Origin: Spirochaetales bacterium
GTDB taxonomy: Bacteria; Spirochaetota; Spirochaetia; DSM-2461
Assembly: GCA_022360655.1 (NCBI GenBank)
Contig: JAKSCK010000240.1
Span: 248,001-312,000, forward strand
Direction: 5' to 3'
DNA: 64,000 nucleotides
Shown here: positions 52,955 through 61,756 of the stretch, one piece after another
How positions within the stretch are numbered: position 1 is the stretch's first letter
Layout of the letters: the number at the start of each line of letters is the position of its first letter
Made by a program: the position numbers and the translations under genes
Notes under the pieces: model-generated
Told to the model about the DNA's origin: nothing
Database searches by the model: none
The model's input: only the letters and a program-made list of their open reading frames with translations

Positions 52955-54978
52955 AGTCGGACACCTCCTCTCCCTAATTGTGCGGGATCAAGGGGGAGTC
53001 GATCTAAATCCATTCCTCCCGCTTGCTTGGCGGATTGGATAAAGGCAGCGGGGACAAGTAACCAGGGAAGACTCGCGGCATCACGGGGTGTCCTCTTTAA
53101 ACCGTCCATTCGAAACTGCACAGAAATGGTGGGCTTTTTTGTGGGGGCACAGGAGCCCATGCACCATTCAATGGCTTCTTGTGCGGCGGCCTCAACAGCA
53201 GTCCGTGCGGCTGAAGGCGAAAGAAGAGAACCGGAGTCAATGTTGAGCCAGATGTGTTTAGGCTGGATTTCCCAGGTTCTTGTGGACACAACCGTTTCAA
53301 CAGCACATGCTCCCCATGATATAATCTCATATGGGGTTCCTGTGAGAGTTTCCGGCTCCCATTTTCCCTGACTTCGTTTTCGTCTTGATCGTGAAACGGT
53401 GATGGGAAGTGGGTCTCGGAATCGTTTTTTGGAGATTTCGCGGCAGGCCAATTCCAAGAGTTTTGTGTGAACAGAAATATCAGAGCCATAAAGATGAGGA
53501 CCTGGCACAAGGGTGGGTGAAGGCAGTTCTCCGGTGAATCGAACCGATTTCCCTTCAATACCTAAAATGTCTTGAACCATGGCCTTCCAGGATTCCTGTA
53601 GGGCATCCCCAGGGCTGAGTAGTGGAACATCAATCTCCAAAATTCCATCAATGTCCAGATTTAAGGTGATGGAGGCTGGACCAAGGTCTTTGCGGCTGGG
53701 GGTGAATCCATTACCAAACCAGGCACATGAGAGTCCGATGCCTCCAAAGAGGGCTGGGGTGTGGGTGAGATTGCTTCGAGCCAATGCATTTTGCTCATAG
53801 GCCGAAAACTTACGGTCAAAATCGGAATCTTCCATCAAAGAATCAAGCAGATTTGGAATGGGGAAGTCTCGTGGTAAATCAATTCCAGGACCAAAACCCT
53901 GGCCAGGTTGAGGCAGGGAGGCTTTTCGCCATAAGCCTGGTGAAATGAGGCTGTTGGAGGCGATACGAGAGGCAAAAAGTTCCCCGGCCATAACCCCAAG
54001 ATCAAAGCCTCCCCCAGGAGTGAAGCCATCGGGAGCCGTCTCACTGGGATGGAGTTTGCCCTGAATGATGTAGTGACGACAGGGGTAAAGAGAGAAGAGT
54101 CCAAGAACAATCCTCTCCATAAACTCATTTTCTAGAGGAAAAAGAGCTCCTGCATGAAGGGTGAACTCGGCCTCTATGGCCAGGACACGGCCCTCGGCAT
54201 CAATGGCTCCCCGCATGAAAAGATCAATTCCTGGACGTCCTGGTGTGTCACGATTTGGAGAGGGAAGGTAGCGAATGGATTTTCGAGCTTTCTGGGAAAG
54301 AAGAGCGGCTCGACTGGCTTCCACAGAGGAGAGCCAGAGTCCACTGGCCCCTTCAATGGCTCCGTTGGGAGCATAGGATCGGACTCGGATGTTGGCCCGT
54401 TCTGTTTTGATGGTACGGGCCACATGACGTCGCACTGCGCCAGGCCAGGGGGTGTTCACATGGATTTGATAGAAAGCCCCATCTTTTTGACAGACCGCTC
54501 CTCCTGAGCGGTGGTTAACCGGTGTTTGTGGAATCACAATGTGTTCTTCCACAACTTGGAAGGCGCGGGAGAAGGCCTCTTGAGGGTGGCCTTTTTCCCA
54601 TCGATAGGGGCTGTGTTCCTTTTGGTCTTTCTCCTCAAAGGGAAGAATATCAAGCGTGATCTGTGAGAGCCATTCTTCAATTTCATCCCCATTAGGACCG
54701 GCGGCAAGAAGGAGTGCTTGGCCGGGCCAAAGGATTTTTTTTCCTGAAAGAACGGGAATGGATGTGCTACCAAAAGGCAGCTTTCGTGTCCCAGGAATAT
54801 CCGCTCCCATGAGGGAGACCAGATGATCGGGAGGTGGGGGAAGGTGAATGCTGCTCAGACGACCCGGTCCCAGTGGACTATGAAAGGCTAAGCCTGTAAA
54901 AATGCGTTTGTTTCCAGCATCCTCCGCCCGCCGTATTCGGCCTGAAAGGCGGTCGGCCAGCAAACGATCTTCAGGCAT
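52951..54978 (-). CDS. Molybdenum-subunit-like protein of the xanthine dehydrogenase family, divergent
   Basis: 675 aa, matching the xanthine dehydrogenase/CO dehydrogenase large subunit in outline (residues 1-105 the hammerhead-type domain; then GGAVCQKDGAFYQIHVNTPWP with PGAVRRHVA and GAIEGASGL-like Mo-cofactor motifs). It is shorter than the usual 750-780 aa and I cannot find the conserved GxGE motif with the catalytic Glu near the C-terminus. Family membership is likely from the neighbouring 2Fe-2S and FAD genes; catalytic competence is doubtful. Overlaps the aminotransferase gene by 8 bp. Confidence 0.72.
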   Translation of the reverse strand: MPEDRLLADRLSGRIRRAEDAGNKRIFTGLAFHSPLGPGRLSSIHLPPPPDHLVSLMGADIPGTRKLPFGSTSIPVLSGKKILWPGQALLLAAGPNGDEIEEWLSQITLDILPFEEKDQKEHSPYRWEKGHPQEAFSRAFQVVEEHIVIPQTPVNHRSGGAVCQKDGAFYQIHVNTPWPGAVRRHVARTIKTERANIRVRSYAPNGAIEGASGLWLSSVEASRAALLSQKARKSIRYLPSPNRDTPGRPGIDLFMRGAIDAEGRVLAIEAEFTLHAGALFPLENEFMERIVLGLFSLYPCRHYIIQGKLHPSETAPDGFTPGGGFDLGVMAGELFASRIASNSLISPGLWRKASLPQPGQGFGPGIDLPRDFPIPNLLDSLMEDSDFDRKFSAYEQNALARSNLTHTPALFGGIGLSCAWFGNGFTPSRKDLGPASITLNLDIDGILEIDVPLLSPGDALQESWKAMVQDILGIEGKSVRFTGELPSPTLVPGPHLYGSDISVHTKLLELACREISKKRFRDPLPITVSRSRRKRSQGKWEPETLTGTPYEIISWGACAVETVVSTRTWEIQPKHIWLNIDSGSLLSPSAARTAVEAAAQEAIEWCMGSCAPTKKPTISVQFRMDGLKRTPRDAASLPWLLVPAAFIQSAKQAGGMDLDRLPLDPAQLGRGGVRL

Positions 54979-56167
54979 TTAATGCCTCCCGGAGTCCTTG
55001 TGTGACACGTTTAATCTCTTTTTTGCCCATGCCGGGCCAGAGGGGAAGGGAAAGGCTTTGACAGCCAAGGCTTGTGGCCACAGGAAGTGTTTCGGCTTGA
55101 ATGAGAGAGGATCTTTTCCAATAACTCATGGTATGCAAAGGAATAAAATGAACTGAAGTTCCAATTCCTCGTTTCTCAAGAAATTCGGAAACCTGATTGC
55201 GCGTTTCTTCATTCTTCAGGCGGATGGCAAAGAGATGCCATGCATGTCCTTCCGCATCTTGGGGACATTGAACTTGTGGAAGGTCCTCAAGGTACTTGAG
55301 GTAAAGATGGGCGAGATTCTTTCGCTGCTGATGCAAGTGGTTGGCCCGTTGCAGTTGAACACGGCCAATGGCTGCACAGAGATCTGGCAGGTTGCATTTA
55401 TCTCCAGGGGCTTGAATATCATATTCCCAGGGGCGATGTCCCGCATTGGCTCCGTATCGATTCCACACGGTACGGTCTATTCCATGAAGCCGCATAAGGG
55501 AGATGCGCTGAAGAAAATCAGGGTTTCTGGTGCATACCATTCCACCTTCGCCTGTGGTGATGGTCTTTGTGGCGTAGAAGGAAAATACCCCGATATCCCC
55601 TAAATCGCCAGCCATGCCCTCTTTTGTACGGGAGGGAAAGGCATGGGCTGAATCTTCAATGATTAAGGTTGGACTTTCGCCTAAGGCCCGGCGAATGGCG
55701 TTTATATCGCAGACTCTTCCAGCAAGGTGGACCGGAATCACTGCTTTTAAGTATTTCCCTTTGCTTTTGAGCTGAAGAACCATCTGTTCAAGATGAGAAG
55801 GGCTAAGGGTTCCTCCATTCTCAAGGGAATCCACAAAAAGAGGATGAGCTCCCAGATGCCTTACAGTTCCGGCCGTGGCGGTGAAGGTGAGGGAAGGAAC
55901 TGCGACATAATCTCCAGGTCCCACACCCACAGCTTCCAAAGCAAGACGGAGTCCTGCCGTGGCGGAATTCACACTGATGGCTTGGATGGGAGCCTTGGAT
56001 GAGTCCGGCGCACCTGATTCAAGCACCGCGGCAAATTCTTTTTCAAAGGCCAAGGCCTCCGGACCCGTTGTGAGCCATCGACGGCGCATGACACGGCGTA
56101 CGGCCTGCTGTTCCCTCCAACCAATGGACGGTTGGAAAAATGGGATTTTAGTATTCGGGTTCGTCAT
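54971..56167 (-). CDS. DegT/DnrJ/EryC1-family sugar aminotransferase
   Basis: PLP aminotransferase acting on nucleotide-sugar keto groups (398 aa). PLP Lys is Lys201 in SFYATKTITTGEGGMV; DSAHAFPSRTKEGMAGDLG precedes it and VPSLTFTATAGTV lies in the substrate region. ATG 56167 lies inside the 3' end of the epimerase gene (20-bp overlap), so the two are co-translated. It would aminate the 4-keto sugar made by the upstream dehydratase, giving an amino sugar for surface glycan or flagellar glycosylation. Confidence 0.9.
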   Translation of the reverse strand: MTNPNTKIPFFQPSIGWREQQAVRRVMRRRWLTTGPEALAFEKEFAAVLESGAPDSSKAPIQAISVNSATAGLRLALEAVGVGPGDYVAVPSLTFTATAGTVRHLGAHPLFVDSLENGGTLSPSHLEQMVLQLKSKGKYLKAVIPVHLAGRVCDINAIRRALGESPTLIIEDSAHAFPSRTKEGMAGDLGDIGVFSFYATKTITTGEGGMVCTRNPDFLQRISLMRLHGIDRTVWNRYGANAGHRPWEYDIQAPGDKCNLPDLCAAIGRVQLQRANHLHQQRKNLAHLYLKYLEDLPQVQCPQDAEGHAWHLFAIRLKNEETRNQVSEFLEKRGIGTSVHFIPLHTMSYWKRSSLIQAETLPVATSLGCQSLSLPLWPGMGKKEIKRVTQGLREALNA

Positions 56168-57617
56168 CTGGATTCTCAACAGTGGGGAATCGTCGAATCA
56201 CCACCTGGCGCAGAAGGTGGCGGTTCCGGAATGATTCTGGGGATTCTGGATGGAGTCGAAGAATGGGCATCAACTCATCCACAAGTTGGTGAACCTCATG
56301 GGGAGAGACTGCAGGGAATCCTACTCGGACAATGCGAGGGTGCTCTGTATCTTCCGGGTGCTCTTCGGTGTTCCAAAGACGTTCGGATTTTTTTTCTCCT
56401 GGCCGCATTCCAATGAATGTGATTGGAACACTGTCCTCATCAAAGCCATAGAAACGAATCATCTGTCGAGCAAAATCCACAATGCGGACAGGATCGCCCA
56501 TATCAAGAAGGTAGAGTCCGCCATCAGCGGCCAATCCCGCCGTTTTCAATACCAGACTCACGGCTTCTGGAATGGTCATGAACCAGCGTTTGGCATCGGG
56601 GTGGGTGACCGTGACAGGTCCCCCTGAAAAGATCTGTTCTTTGAACAGAGGCATGATGCTGCCTCGGGAACCAAGCACGTTTCCAAAGCGAACCACCATA
56701 AAATCCCGGCCAACAGCACGTTGCCCAAGCACCAGCATCTCAGCCATGCGTTTGCTGGCTCCATACACACTTGTGGGTTCCACGGCCTTATCGGTGGAAA
56801 TCAGAACAAAGCGGGAGCATTCGGCCTCAATCGCAGCTTCAATGAGATTTTGGGTTCCCAGGACATTGTTCTTAACGGCTTCAACAGGATTCAATTCCAT
56901 CATAGGAACATGTTTGTGAGCAGCACAATGGTAGATGACATCAGCTTTCAGCCGGCTCAAGAGAAATCGAACATAATCGGTATCTTGAAGTTCCCCAATC
57001 ACGGGAACAATGGTGGCCTTCTCACCCACTCCGGCATCTTGAAGATTCCGGAGTTCCTTTTCTATACCCCAAATGCTGTTTTCACCATGCCCAAGGAGAT
57101 AAAGACGTTCCGCCCCTCCATAGAGAAGCTGTCTGGATAATTCACTTCCAATGCTTCCACCTGCCCCGGTGACCAAAACACGTTTTCCACGCACATAGGA
57201 GAGGCTTTCTTTGAGGTCAATGAGGACAGGTTCTCGACCCAGGAGATCCTGGGGATCCATTTCCCGAGCCTGAACCATGTGCGGATCCGCTGAAACCATT
57301 TGGCTCACAGAAGGCAGGATGCGAATCCGTGAAAAACCGGCACGACGAAGGGATTCATGAATGCGCATCAATTGATTGCGGGATGCAGAAGGGATGGCAA
57401 TCAAGGCCTCAGAATCATGTCCTCGATCCAGAATTCCAGCACAGGCACTGATGGGGCCGAGAACGGGAATCCCCCCAGAGACTGTTCCGATTTTTTCTCT
57501 ATCGTCGTCGAGAAACGCAACGACCGTTCCTATGACGCCATTTTCGCCGATCTCACGAGCAAGAGCGTGCCCGAATTGTCCGGCACCAACGATGTAAATC
57601 CGGTTGCCTTTGGCCAT
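56148..57617 (-). CDS. CapD-like nucleotide-sugar dehydratase/epimerase, cytosolic
   Basis: 489 aa from ATG 57617 (ATG 57635 also in frame). An N-terminal CoA-binding-like Rossmann domain (YIVGAGQFGHALA) and then a short-chain dehydrogenase domain with GAGGSIG (151-157) and IYHCAAHKHVPMMELNP. The membrane helices present in WbpM/PglF/CapD are missing, so it is soluble. The catalytic motif reads SVYGASK, Tyr285-Lys289, where WbpM-type dehydratases have Met in place of Tyr. It probably oxidises and dehydrates UDP-GlcNAc or a relative; reaction unproven. Followed by the DegT aminotransferase. Confidence 0.85.
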   Translation of the reverse strand: MAKGNRIYIVGAGQFGHALAREIGENGVIGTVVAFLDDDREKIGTVSGGIPVLGPISACAGILDRGHDSEALIAIPSASRNQLMRIHESLRRAGFSRIRILPSVSQMVSADPHMVQAREMDPQDLLGREPVLIDLKESLSYVRGKRVLVTGAGGSIGSELSRQLLYGGAERLYLLGHGENSIWGIEKELRNLQDAGVGEKATIVPVIGELQDTDYVRFLLSRLKADVIYHCAAHKHVPMMELNPVEAVKNNVLGTQNLIEAAIEAECSRFVLISTDKAVEPTSVYGASKRMAEMLVLGQRAVGRDFMVVRFGNVLGSRGSIMPLFKEQIFSGGPVTVTHPDAKRWFMTIPEAVSLVLKTAGLAADGGLYLLDMGDPVRIVDFARQMIRFYGFDEDSVPITFIGMRPGEKKSERLWNTEEHPEDTEHPRIVRVGFPAVSPHEVHQLVDELMPILRLHPESPESFRNRHLLRQVVIRRFPTVENPDDEPEY

Positions 57618-57679
57618 ATCTTCAAAATGTAGCATCGAATGGCAAGGTATGGAAGCGACAGGTCTTTCTTCTCTGATGC

Positions 57680-57708
57680 TTCAATCGGACTTTCATAACG
57701 CCGATAAG
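57680..57708 (+). promoter_or_regulatory. Promoter of the 57715 gene, leaderless arrangement
   Basis: TTCAAT (57680-57685), 17-nt spacer, GATAAG (57703-57708), 6 nt to ATG 57715. No Shine-Dalgarno. Confidence 0.4.
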
Positions 57709-57714
57709 GCTTGT

Positions 57715-58167
57715 ATGAAGCTTTATCAAAAAATTTCATTCATCCTGCTGTTCTTTTGTTTTACCATCAATGTTCATGCTCAAACCATCATGGTGGAAAC
57801 GCATCTTGAAGCTCCTTTATCGGAACTGAATACAGATCTCCGTCGTGCTGTGGAGTCTGTTGAGCGTGGGTTTATGGATTTGCTTTTTGATCAGGAGTTT
57901 GTGATCTTCAGCGATTATGTTGTGACTCAGCTCCATGAACTGGCAGACCAATCGGTTTTTTTTGACCATGGTGGAGCCGATTTTTTGGTTCGGATTCGCT
58001 GTAATGAAAAGTCGTTTGAATGGAGTGTCTTCCATATGGATGAGGTTCATTTTGTGGGAGAAGGAGAAGTTTCTCAGGAGGATTTTCTTGAGATTGTATC
58101 ACCGCAGGAACGCTGGGAAGCCATTGGTGTCCAAGGAGCTCAAGAGATCCTTGACTCCTTGCGCTAA
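57715..58167 (+). CDS. Small exported protein, unknown
   Basis: 150 aa. Signal peptide KISFILLFFCFTINVHA followed by Gln-Thr-Ile. The rest is acidic, with FVIFSDYVVTQLHELADQ and a final helical segment QERWEAIGVQGAQEILDSL. No domain recognised. ATG 57715 is preferred over an upstream in-frame start inside the epimerase gene on the other strand because it alone gives a signal peptide. Next to the SPOR protein (48 bp) on the same strand. Confidence 0.7.
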   Translation: MKLYQKISFILLFFCFTINVHAQTIMVETHLEAPLSELNTDLRRAVESVERGFMDLLFDQEFVIFSDYVVTQLHELADQSVFFDHGGADFLVRIRCNEKSFEWSVFHMDEVHFVGEGEVSQEDFLEIVSPQERWEAIGVQGAQEILDSLR

Positions 58168-58215
58168 GCATCGGGACTGAGTCTGCCGATTGTAGTTTTG
58201 AGGAGACCCTGCGCC

Positions 58216-59994
58216 ATGAAAAAAACAGCTTGGATCATTACATTGTTGGCGGTGGTATCCGCCAGTGCCATGGCATCCACGTGGACTGGTAATGCTGCAG
58301 CTGGGGGACGATCCGAATTCCCTGGGGACTCAACGGTGCTCCGTGCTGCGTCCAATTCCTTTCCTGAAGGAACCGTTTTAACGGTAACGAATCCTCGAGG
58401 AGGACTTTCTACCCGTGTGACCGTTACTGGTCGTTTAGAAGCTCCGGGAGTTTTTCTGCTCATTGAAGAAGATGCAGCCGTCGCCATTGGTTTACCACTC
58501 GATCATGTTCTTCCTGTCCGTGTGACACCGGATACTGGAGTTGTTCATCAAGATTCGGGAGAACAGGCCTCCTATGCCCTGGATCGGGATTTTAATCCTG
58601 CCGCAGGAATACCTGAGGATCAATTGGTTCTTATTCCTCGCGGGAGTACGGATGAGGAAATTCGTCCTTCAGAGGACGTTGAAGAGTCGATTGTTCCTCC
58701 TGAAGAGGTCTTACCACCTGTGGATGATCCGTCCTCTCTCCTTGCTGAAAACAATGAACCCGACGTTCCTCCTACCTCACCTGAAATCCCTGCCATCATT
58801 GTCGAAACACCCATTGATGTTGAGAAAGAAGACTCTGAACCTGAGTTTGTACCACCTGTGATTGAGGAAGAGGTGGGAGAGCCGGTTCCTTTGATTGCCT
58901 ACCGCGTGGAAGAGCCAGACCTCAAAAAAGACATCTCTGAGCCCCGAAGCTTTGACGCCTTTGACGATCCCTATGCTCCAGAAAAACTGGAGAAAGAGGC
59001 CATTGAGGAATATGTTGTTCCCCCGAAAGAATGGAAAGAACCAGTAGAAGAGGCTGGTCTTGCCCTTCCTCCCCAGGTTTATGAGATACCAGAAGAGGAA
59101 GCCAAAGAGTCGGCCCCTTTGCCTCCAGAAATCAAAGTTCCTTCCATGGAAGAAGATGAGGGGACTCCTGTTCCCGTGCTCACCTATCGAGCGGAAGATG
59201 AAATAAATCCGGTAGAAGATGCCATGCCGGAAAAAAGTGTTCCATTGGATGATGATGAGGGAGTTCCCGTTCCTGTACTCACCTACAGAGCGGATGAAGA
59301 TCCCAATGATTCGGTGGATACCCAAGATCTGGCACAAGCATGGGTGCCCTATGATGAAGAGCAATCTTTCGAAAAAGAAGATGTTGAGAAATACATCATT
59401 CCATCACCAGTAGTCACGGAATCTCTCCCAGAAGAGCACCCACTTCTTGTTGCCAATGATGGTGTAGAAGAAGGGGTTCCTGAGGTCATTGAAACCTATG
59501 ACCCCCTTGTTCCATTGGACTCAAAGGATGAGAATGTGGTGGAACCAGAGGCACTTCCTCCTCTTCCAGAGGCAGAAGATGGGGGTAAAATTGTGTATTT
59601 TCTTTCCCCTGCCGAACCGAGACCTCCCGAACCTCCTGCCAATTCAGAACAAGATGAGTTGGTTCTTGATGTGAATGAAGTCCCTGAAACCCTTGATCCC
59701 CCTGTAGAAACGGATGTAGAGGTTTCGTCTTTAGAAATTCCTTCGGCTGTTCCAGGTCTTTCACGGCGTTTTGTTCAGGTTGCTGCATATCGTGATCCTT
59801 CAATATTGGAAGATGCCGCGAAGAAGCTTGCCAATTCATCTCCGCTGTATCCCCTTAGCGTTGCCGATGGTGAAGATGCTCGCGGTCCCATCTACCGGCT
59901 ATTGATTGGTCCTCTTCGTCCAGCAGAAACCGGTATAGTTTTGGATACAGTGCGAGCCGGGGCATTTCCAGATGCCTTTCCCTATAGTCCTTAG
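58216..59994 (+). CDS. Exported RlpA-like/SPOR protein with repetitive acidic middle
   Basis: 592 aa. Signal peptide (TAWIITLLAVVSASAMA), then a double-psi beta-barrel-like region (about 25-110; LTVTNPRGGLSTRVTV and FLLIEEDAAVAIGLP), then about 380 residues rich in Glu/Asp/Pro with imperfect repeats such as EGTPVPVLTYRAEDE and EGVPVPVLTYRADED and a third GEPVPLIAYRVEEPD, and a C-terminal SPOR domain (FVQVAAYRDPSILEDAAKKL to IYRLLIGPLRP). SPOR domains bind denuded septal peptidoglycan, so it likely acts at the division site. Ribosome site AGGAG 10 nt upstream of ATG 58216. Confidence 0.85.
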   Translation: MKKTAWIITLLAVVSASAMASTWTGNAAAGGRSEFPGDSTVLRAASNSFPEGTVLTVTNPRGGLSTRVTVTGRLEAPGVFLLIEEDAAVAIGLPLDHVLPVRVTPDTGVVHQDSGEQASYALDRDFNPAAGIPEDQLVLIPRGSTDEEIRPSEDVEESIVPPEEVLPPVDDPSSLLAENNEPDVPPTSPEIPAIIVETPIDVEKEDSEPEFVPPVIEEEVGEPVPLIAYRVEEPDLKKDISEPRSFDAFDDPYAPEKLEKEAIEEYVVPPKEWKEPVEEAGLALPPQVYEIPEEEAKESAPLPPEIKVPSMEEDEGTPVPVLTYRAEDEINPVEDAMPEKSVPLDDDEGVPVPVLTYRADEDPNDSVDTQDLAQAWVPYDEEQSFEKEDVEKYIIPSPVVTESLPEEHPLLVANDGVEEGVPEVIETYDPLVPLDSKDENVVEPEALPPLPEAEDGGKIVYFLSPAEPRPPEPPANSEQDELVLDVNEVPETLDPPVETDVEVSSLEIPSAVPGLSRRFVQVAAYRDPSILEDAAKKLANSSPLYPLSVADGEDARGPIYRLLIGPLRPAETGIVLDTVRAGAFPDAFPYSP

Positions 59995-60002
59995 GTTATT
60001 CA

Positions 60003-60773
60003 ATGAATCAAACAGATCCAAATCTCGAAGAGATGGCCCGCCAACTTCGCTTGGCGGGCTGGGGTGTTCAGCCCCCTCAACAGTATTTAAGCGATATGGA
60101 TGATGCCTTTTTACAGGCATGGAACATCTCCAAACCGTTCACAATGATTTCTCCAGAACGGGGTTGGGCACTCACCGAAGCTCTTCGATATTGCCATGCT
60201 AATTCCATCCCTGGTGACATAGTGGAATGCGGTGTTTGGAAGGGCGGAGCCTGTCTTCTTGCGTCGTTGATTATCCAAAATTGTGAGAGTCAAGAAATGG
60301 AAGCCTCGCCAAGGGATATATGGCTCTATGACACTTTTGAGGGGATGACAGAACCTGGTGAAGAAGACTGCATTGCCGTGAGTGGTGAGGCGGTGTCAAA
60401 CCGGAACCCCAAAGGGTGGTGGGCTGCCGGAGAATCTCTTGTTCGTCAAACTCTGAGTGCATCTCCTTTGAATCAAGAACGCTTTCATTTGGTGGCAGGA
60501 CCGGTGGAAAGCACCCTGGATTTGTGTGTTCCAGAACGCATTGCTTTATTGCGTTTGGATACGGATTGGTATGCATCCACAGCCAAAGAGTTAGAGATTC
60601 TCTATCCCCGTCTTTCCCCTGGTGGGATTCTCATTATTGATGATTATGGGCATTTTTCTGGTGCTCGAAAGGCCGTGGATGAATATTTTGCACTTCGTGG
60701 CGAATCGCCACTCCTCCATCGAAGTGATTACACAGGCCGTGTGTTGGTGAAGCCTTGGAATACTCGTTCATGA
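60003..60773 (+). CDS. TylF-family O-methyltransferase
   Basis: SAM-dependent methyltransferase of the TylF/macrocin family (256 aa). GDIVECGVWKGGACLLA is motif I, WLYDTFEGMTEPGEED follows, and LLRLDTDWYASTAKELEI with PRLSPGGILIIDDYGH gives the metal-binding acidic residues (Asp pair). Family members methylate sugar hydroxyls, so a role in glycan or lipid decoration fits, substrate unknown. Its last 46 bp overlap the 3' end of the SfsA gene on the other strand. Confidence 0.9.
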   Translation: MNQTDPNLEEMARQLRLAGWGVQPPQQYLSDMDDAFLQAWNISKPFTMISPERGWALTEALRYCHANSIPGDIVECGVWKGGACLLASLIIQNCESQEMEASPRDIWLYDTFEGMTEPGEEDCIAVSGEAVSNRNPKGWWAAGESLVRQTLSASPLNQERFHLVAGPVESTLDLCVPERIALLRLDTDWYASTAKELEILYPRLSPGGILIIDDYGHFSGARKAVDEYFALRGESPLLHRSDYTGRVLVKPWNTRS

Positions 60774-61753
60774 CGGTATTGAAGAAACCAATCGAGGAAT
60801 AGGGGATCCTGTAAGGGGTTAGTGATGGGATTCTTCTTTGCACTGTATCCCATGGCATCCAGCTCTTGGGGGAGGGATTTCAACCTGCTCACGCTGCCAC
60901 AAATCGCCAGACTGGTGTTGAGCTTCCAACCCGTTTGCTTGGGGCGACGGGCAAGACCCTTGGTTAAGGATGATTCAAAGACTTCAACGGTGACATGGTG
61001 ATGTTCCAACTTCTGCCAGAATCGGAGAACCACTCCCTGGTTGGCCTGAGCCAATTTTGCAGTAGAAAGATTGACAGGAAGATGGGGATTGACGATGTGA
61101 GCCCAACCCATCTCATCACATCGTATAGAGACGGCATGAATCTGGATTCCTGATTCTGCTGCCTCAAGAAGAGTTCTGCAGAATGTTGGATCAGTATGGG
61201 GATTAGGAGAAAAACTCATGGCCTCTGGATTCATAATCGCAATGATGATTCTTCCATGATTTCCTAAGGGAATCAGTTCTTTAAGATGTTTCACAGCACG
61301 GAGGGAAGGGGCATCAGGGAACAGAGCCACTCCCCGTTCCACCAAGGTGCAGGCCTTGACTTCTATCCAGTGGTCTTGCCCCTCCTCTTCCACTTTCCAA
61401 TCCATTCGAGCCTTTCCTCGAGTCACTTCCGGTCTATGTGTTCCAGTGGGAAACAGCATGGGAAGGAAGAGGTCTCCCATGAGCCCATTGGCACGACTGG
61501 CATGGAGGGGAATCCATTGATTCTTGTATTGAACTGCAGCAAGAGACCATTGAGTGGCACGATGGGGATTTTGACTTTGTTCCAGTATCAAAGATTGACC
61601 AGGAAGAAGGAGTTCTCTCATTCTTCCTGGGTTGGGGCAGTGTGCTCGCACCAATTCGCCATGCTTGAGCTGGGCATGAACAATGAATCGGTTTGGACGC
61701 TCCACAAAAGTGGCCCTGGCATCAGGTGAGAAGAGTGAAAAGTGTTTTTGCAT
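60728..61753 (-). CDS. sfsA: SfsA family protein with C-terminal extension
   Basis: 341 aa; SfsA is usually about 230. The N-terminal part has the family motifs FIVHAQLKHGELVRAHCPNPGRM, given here in part (HCPNPGRMRELL), WIEVKACTLV and FPDAPSLRAVKHLKEL with the acidic and Lys nuclease-like residues. The last ~100 residues (from LRFWQKLEHHHVTVEVFES) do not resemble SfsA and I do not recognise them. SfsA is nuclease-like and its function is not settled. It starts 3 bp past the tlpA-like stop, as third gene of a CAAX-TlpA-SfsA unit. Confidence 0.87.
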   Translation of the reverse strand: MQKHFSLFSPDARATFVERPNRFIVHAQLKHGELVRAHCPNPGRMRELLLPGQSLILEQSQNPHRATQWSLAAVQYKNQWIPLHASRANGLMGDLFLPMLFPTGTHRPEVTRGKARMDWKVEEEGQDHWIEVKACTLVERGVALFPDAPSLRAVKHLKELIPLGNHGRIIIAIMNPEAMSFSPNPHTDPTFCRTLLEAAESGIQIHAVSIRCDEMGWAHIVNPHLPVNLSTAKLAQANQGVVLRFWQKLEHHHVTVEVFESSLTKGLARRPKQTGWKLNTSLAICGSVSRLKSLPQELDAMGYSAKKNPITNPLQDPLFLDWFLQYRHERVFQGFTNTRPV

Positions 61754-61756
61754 TGT

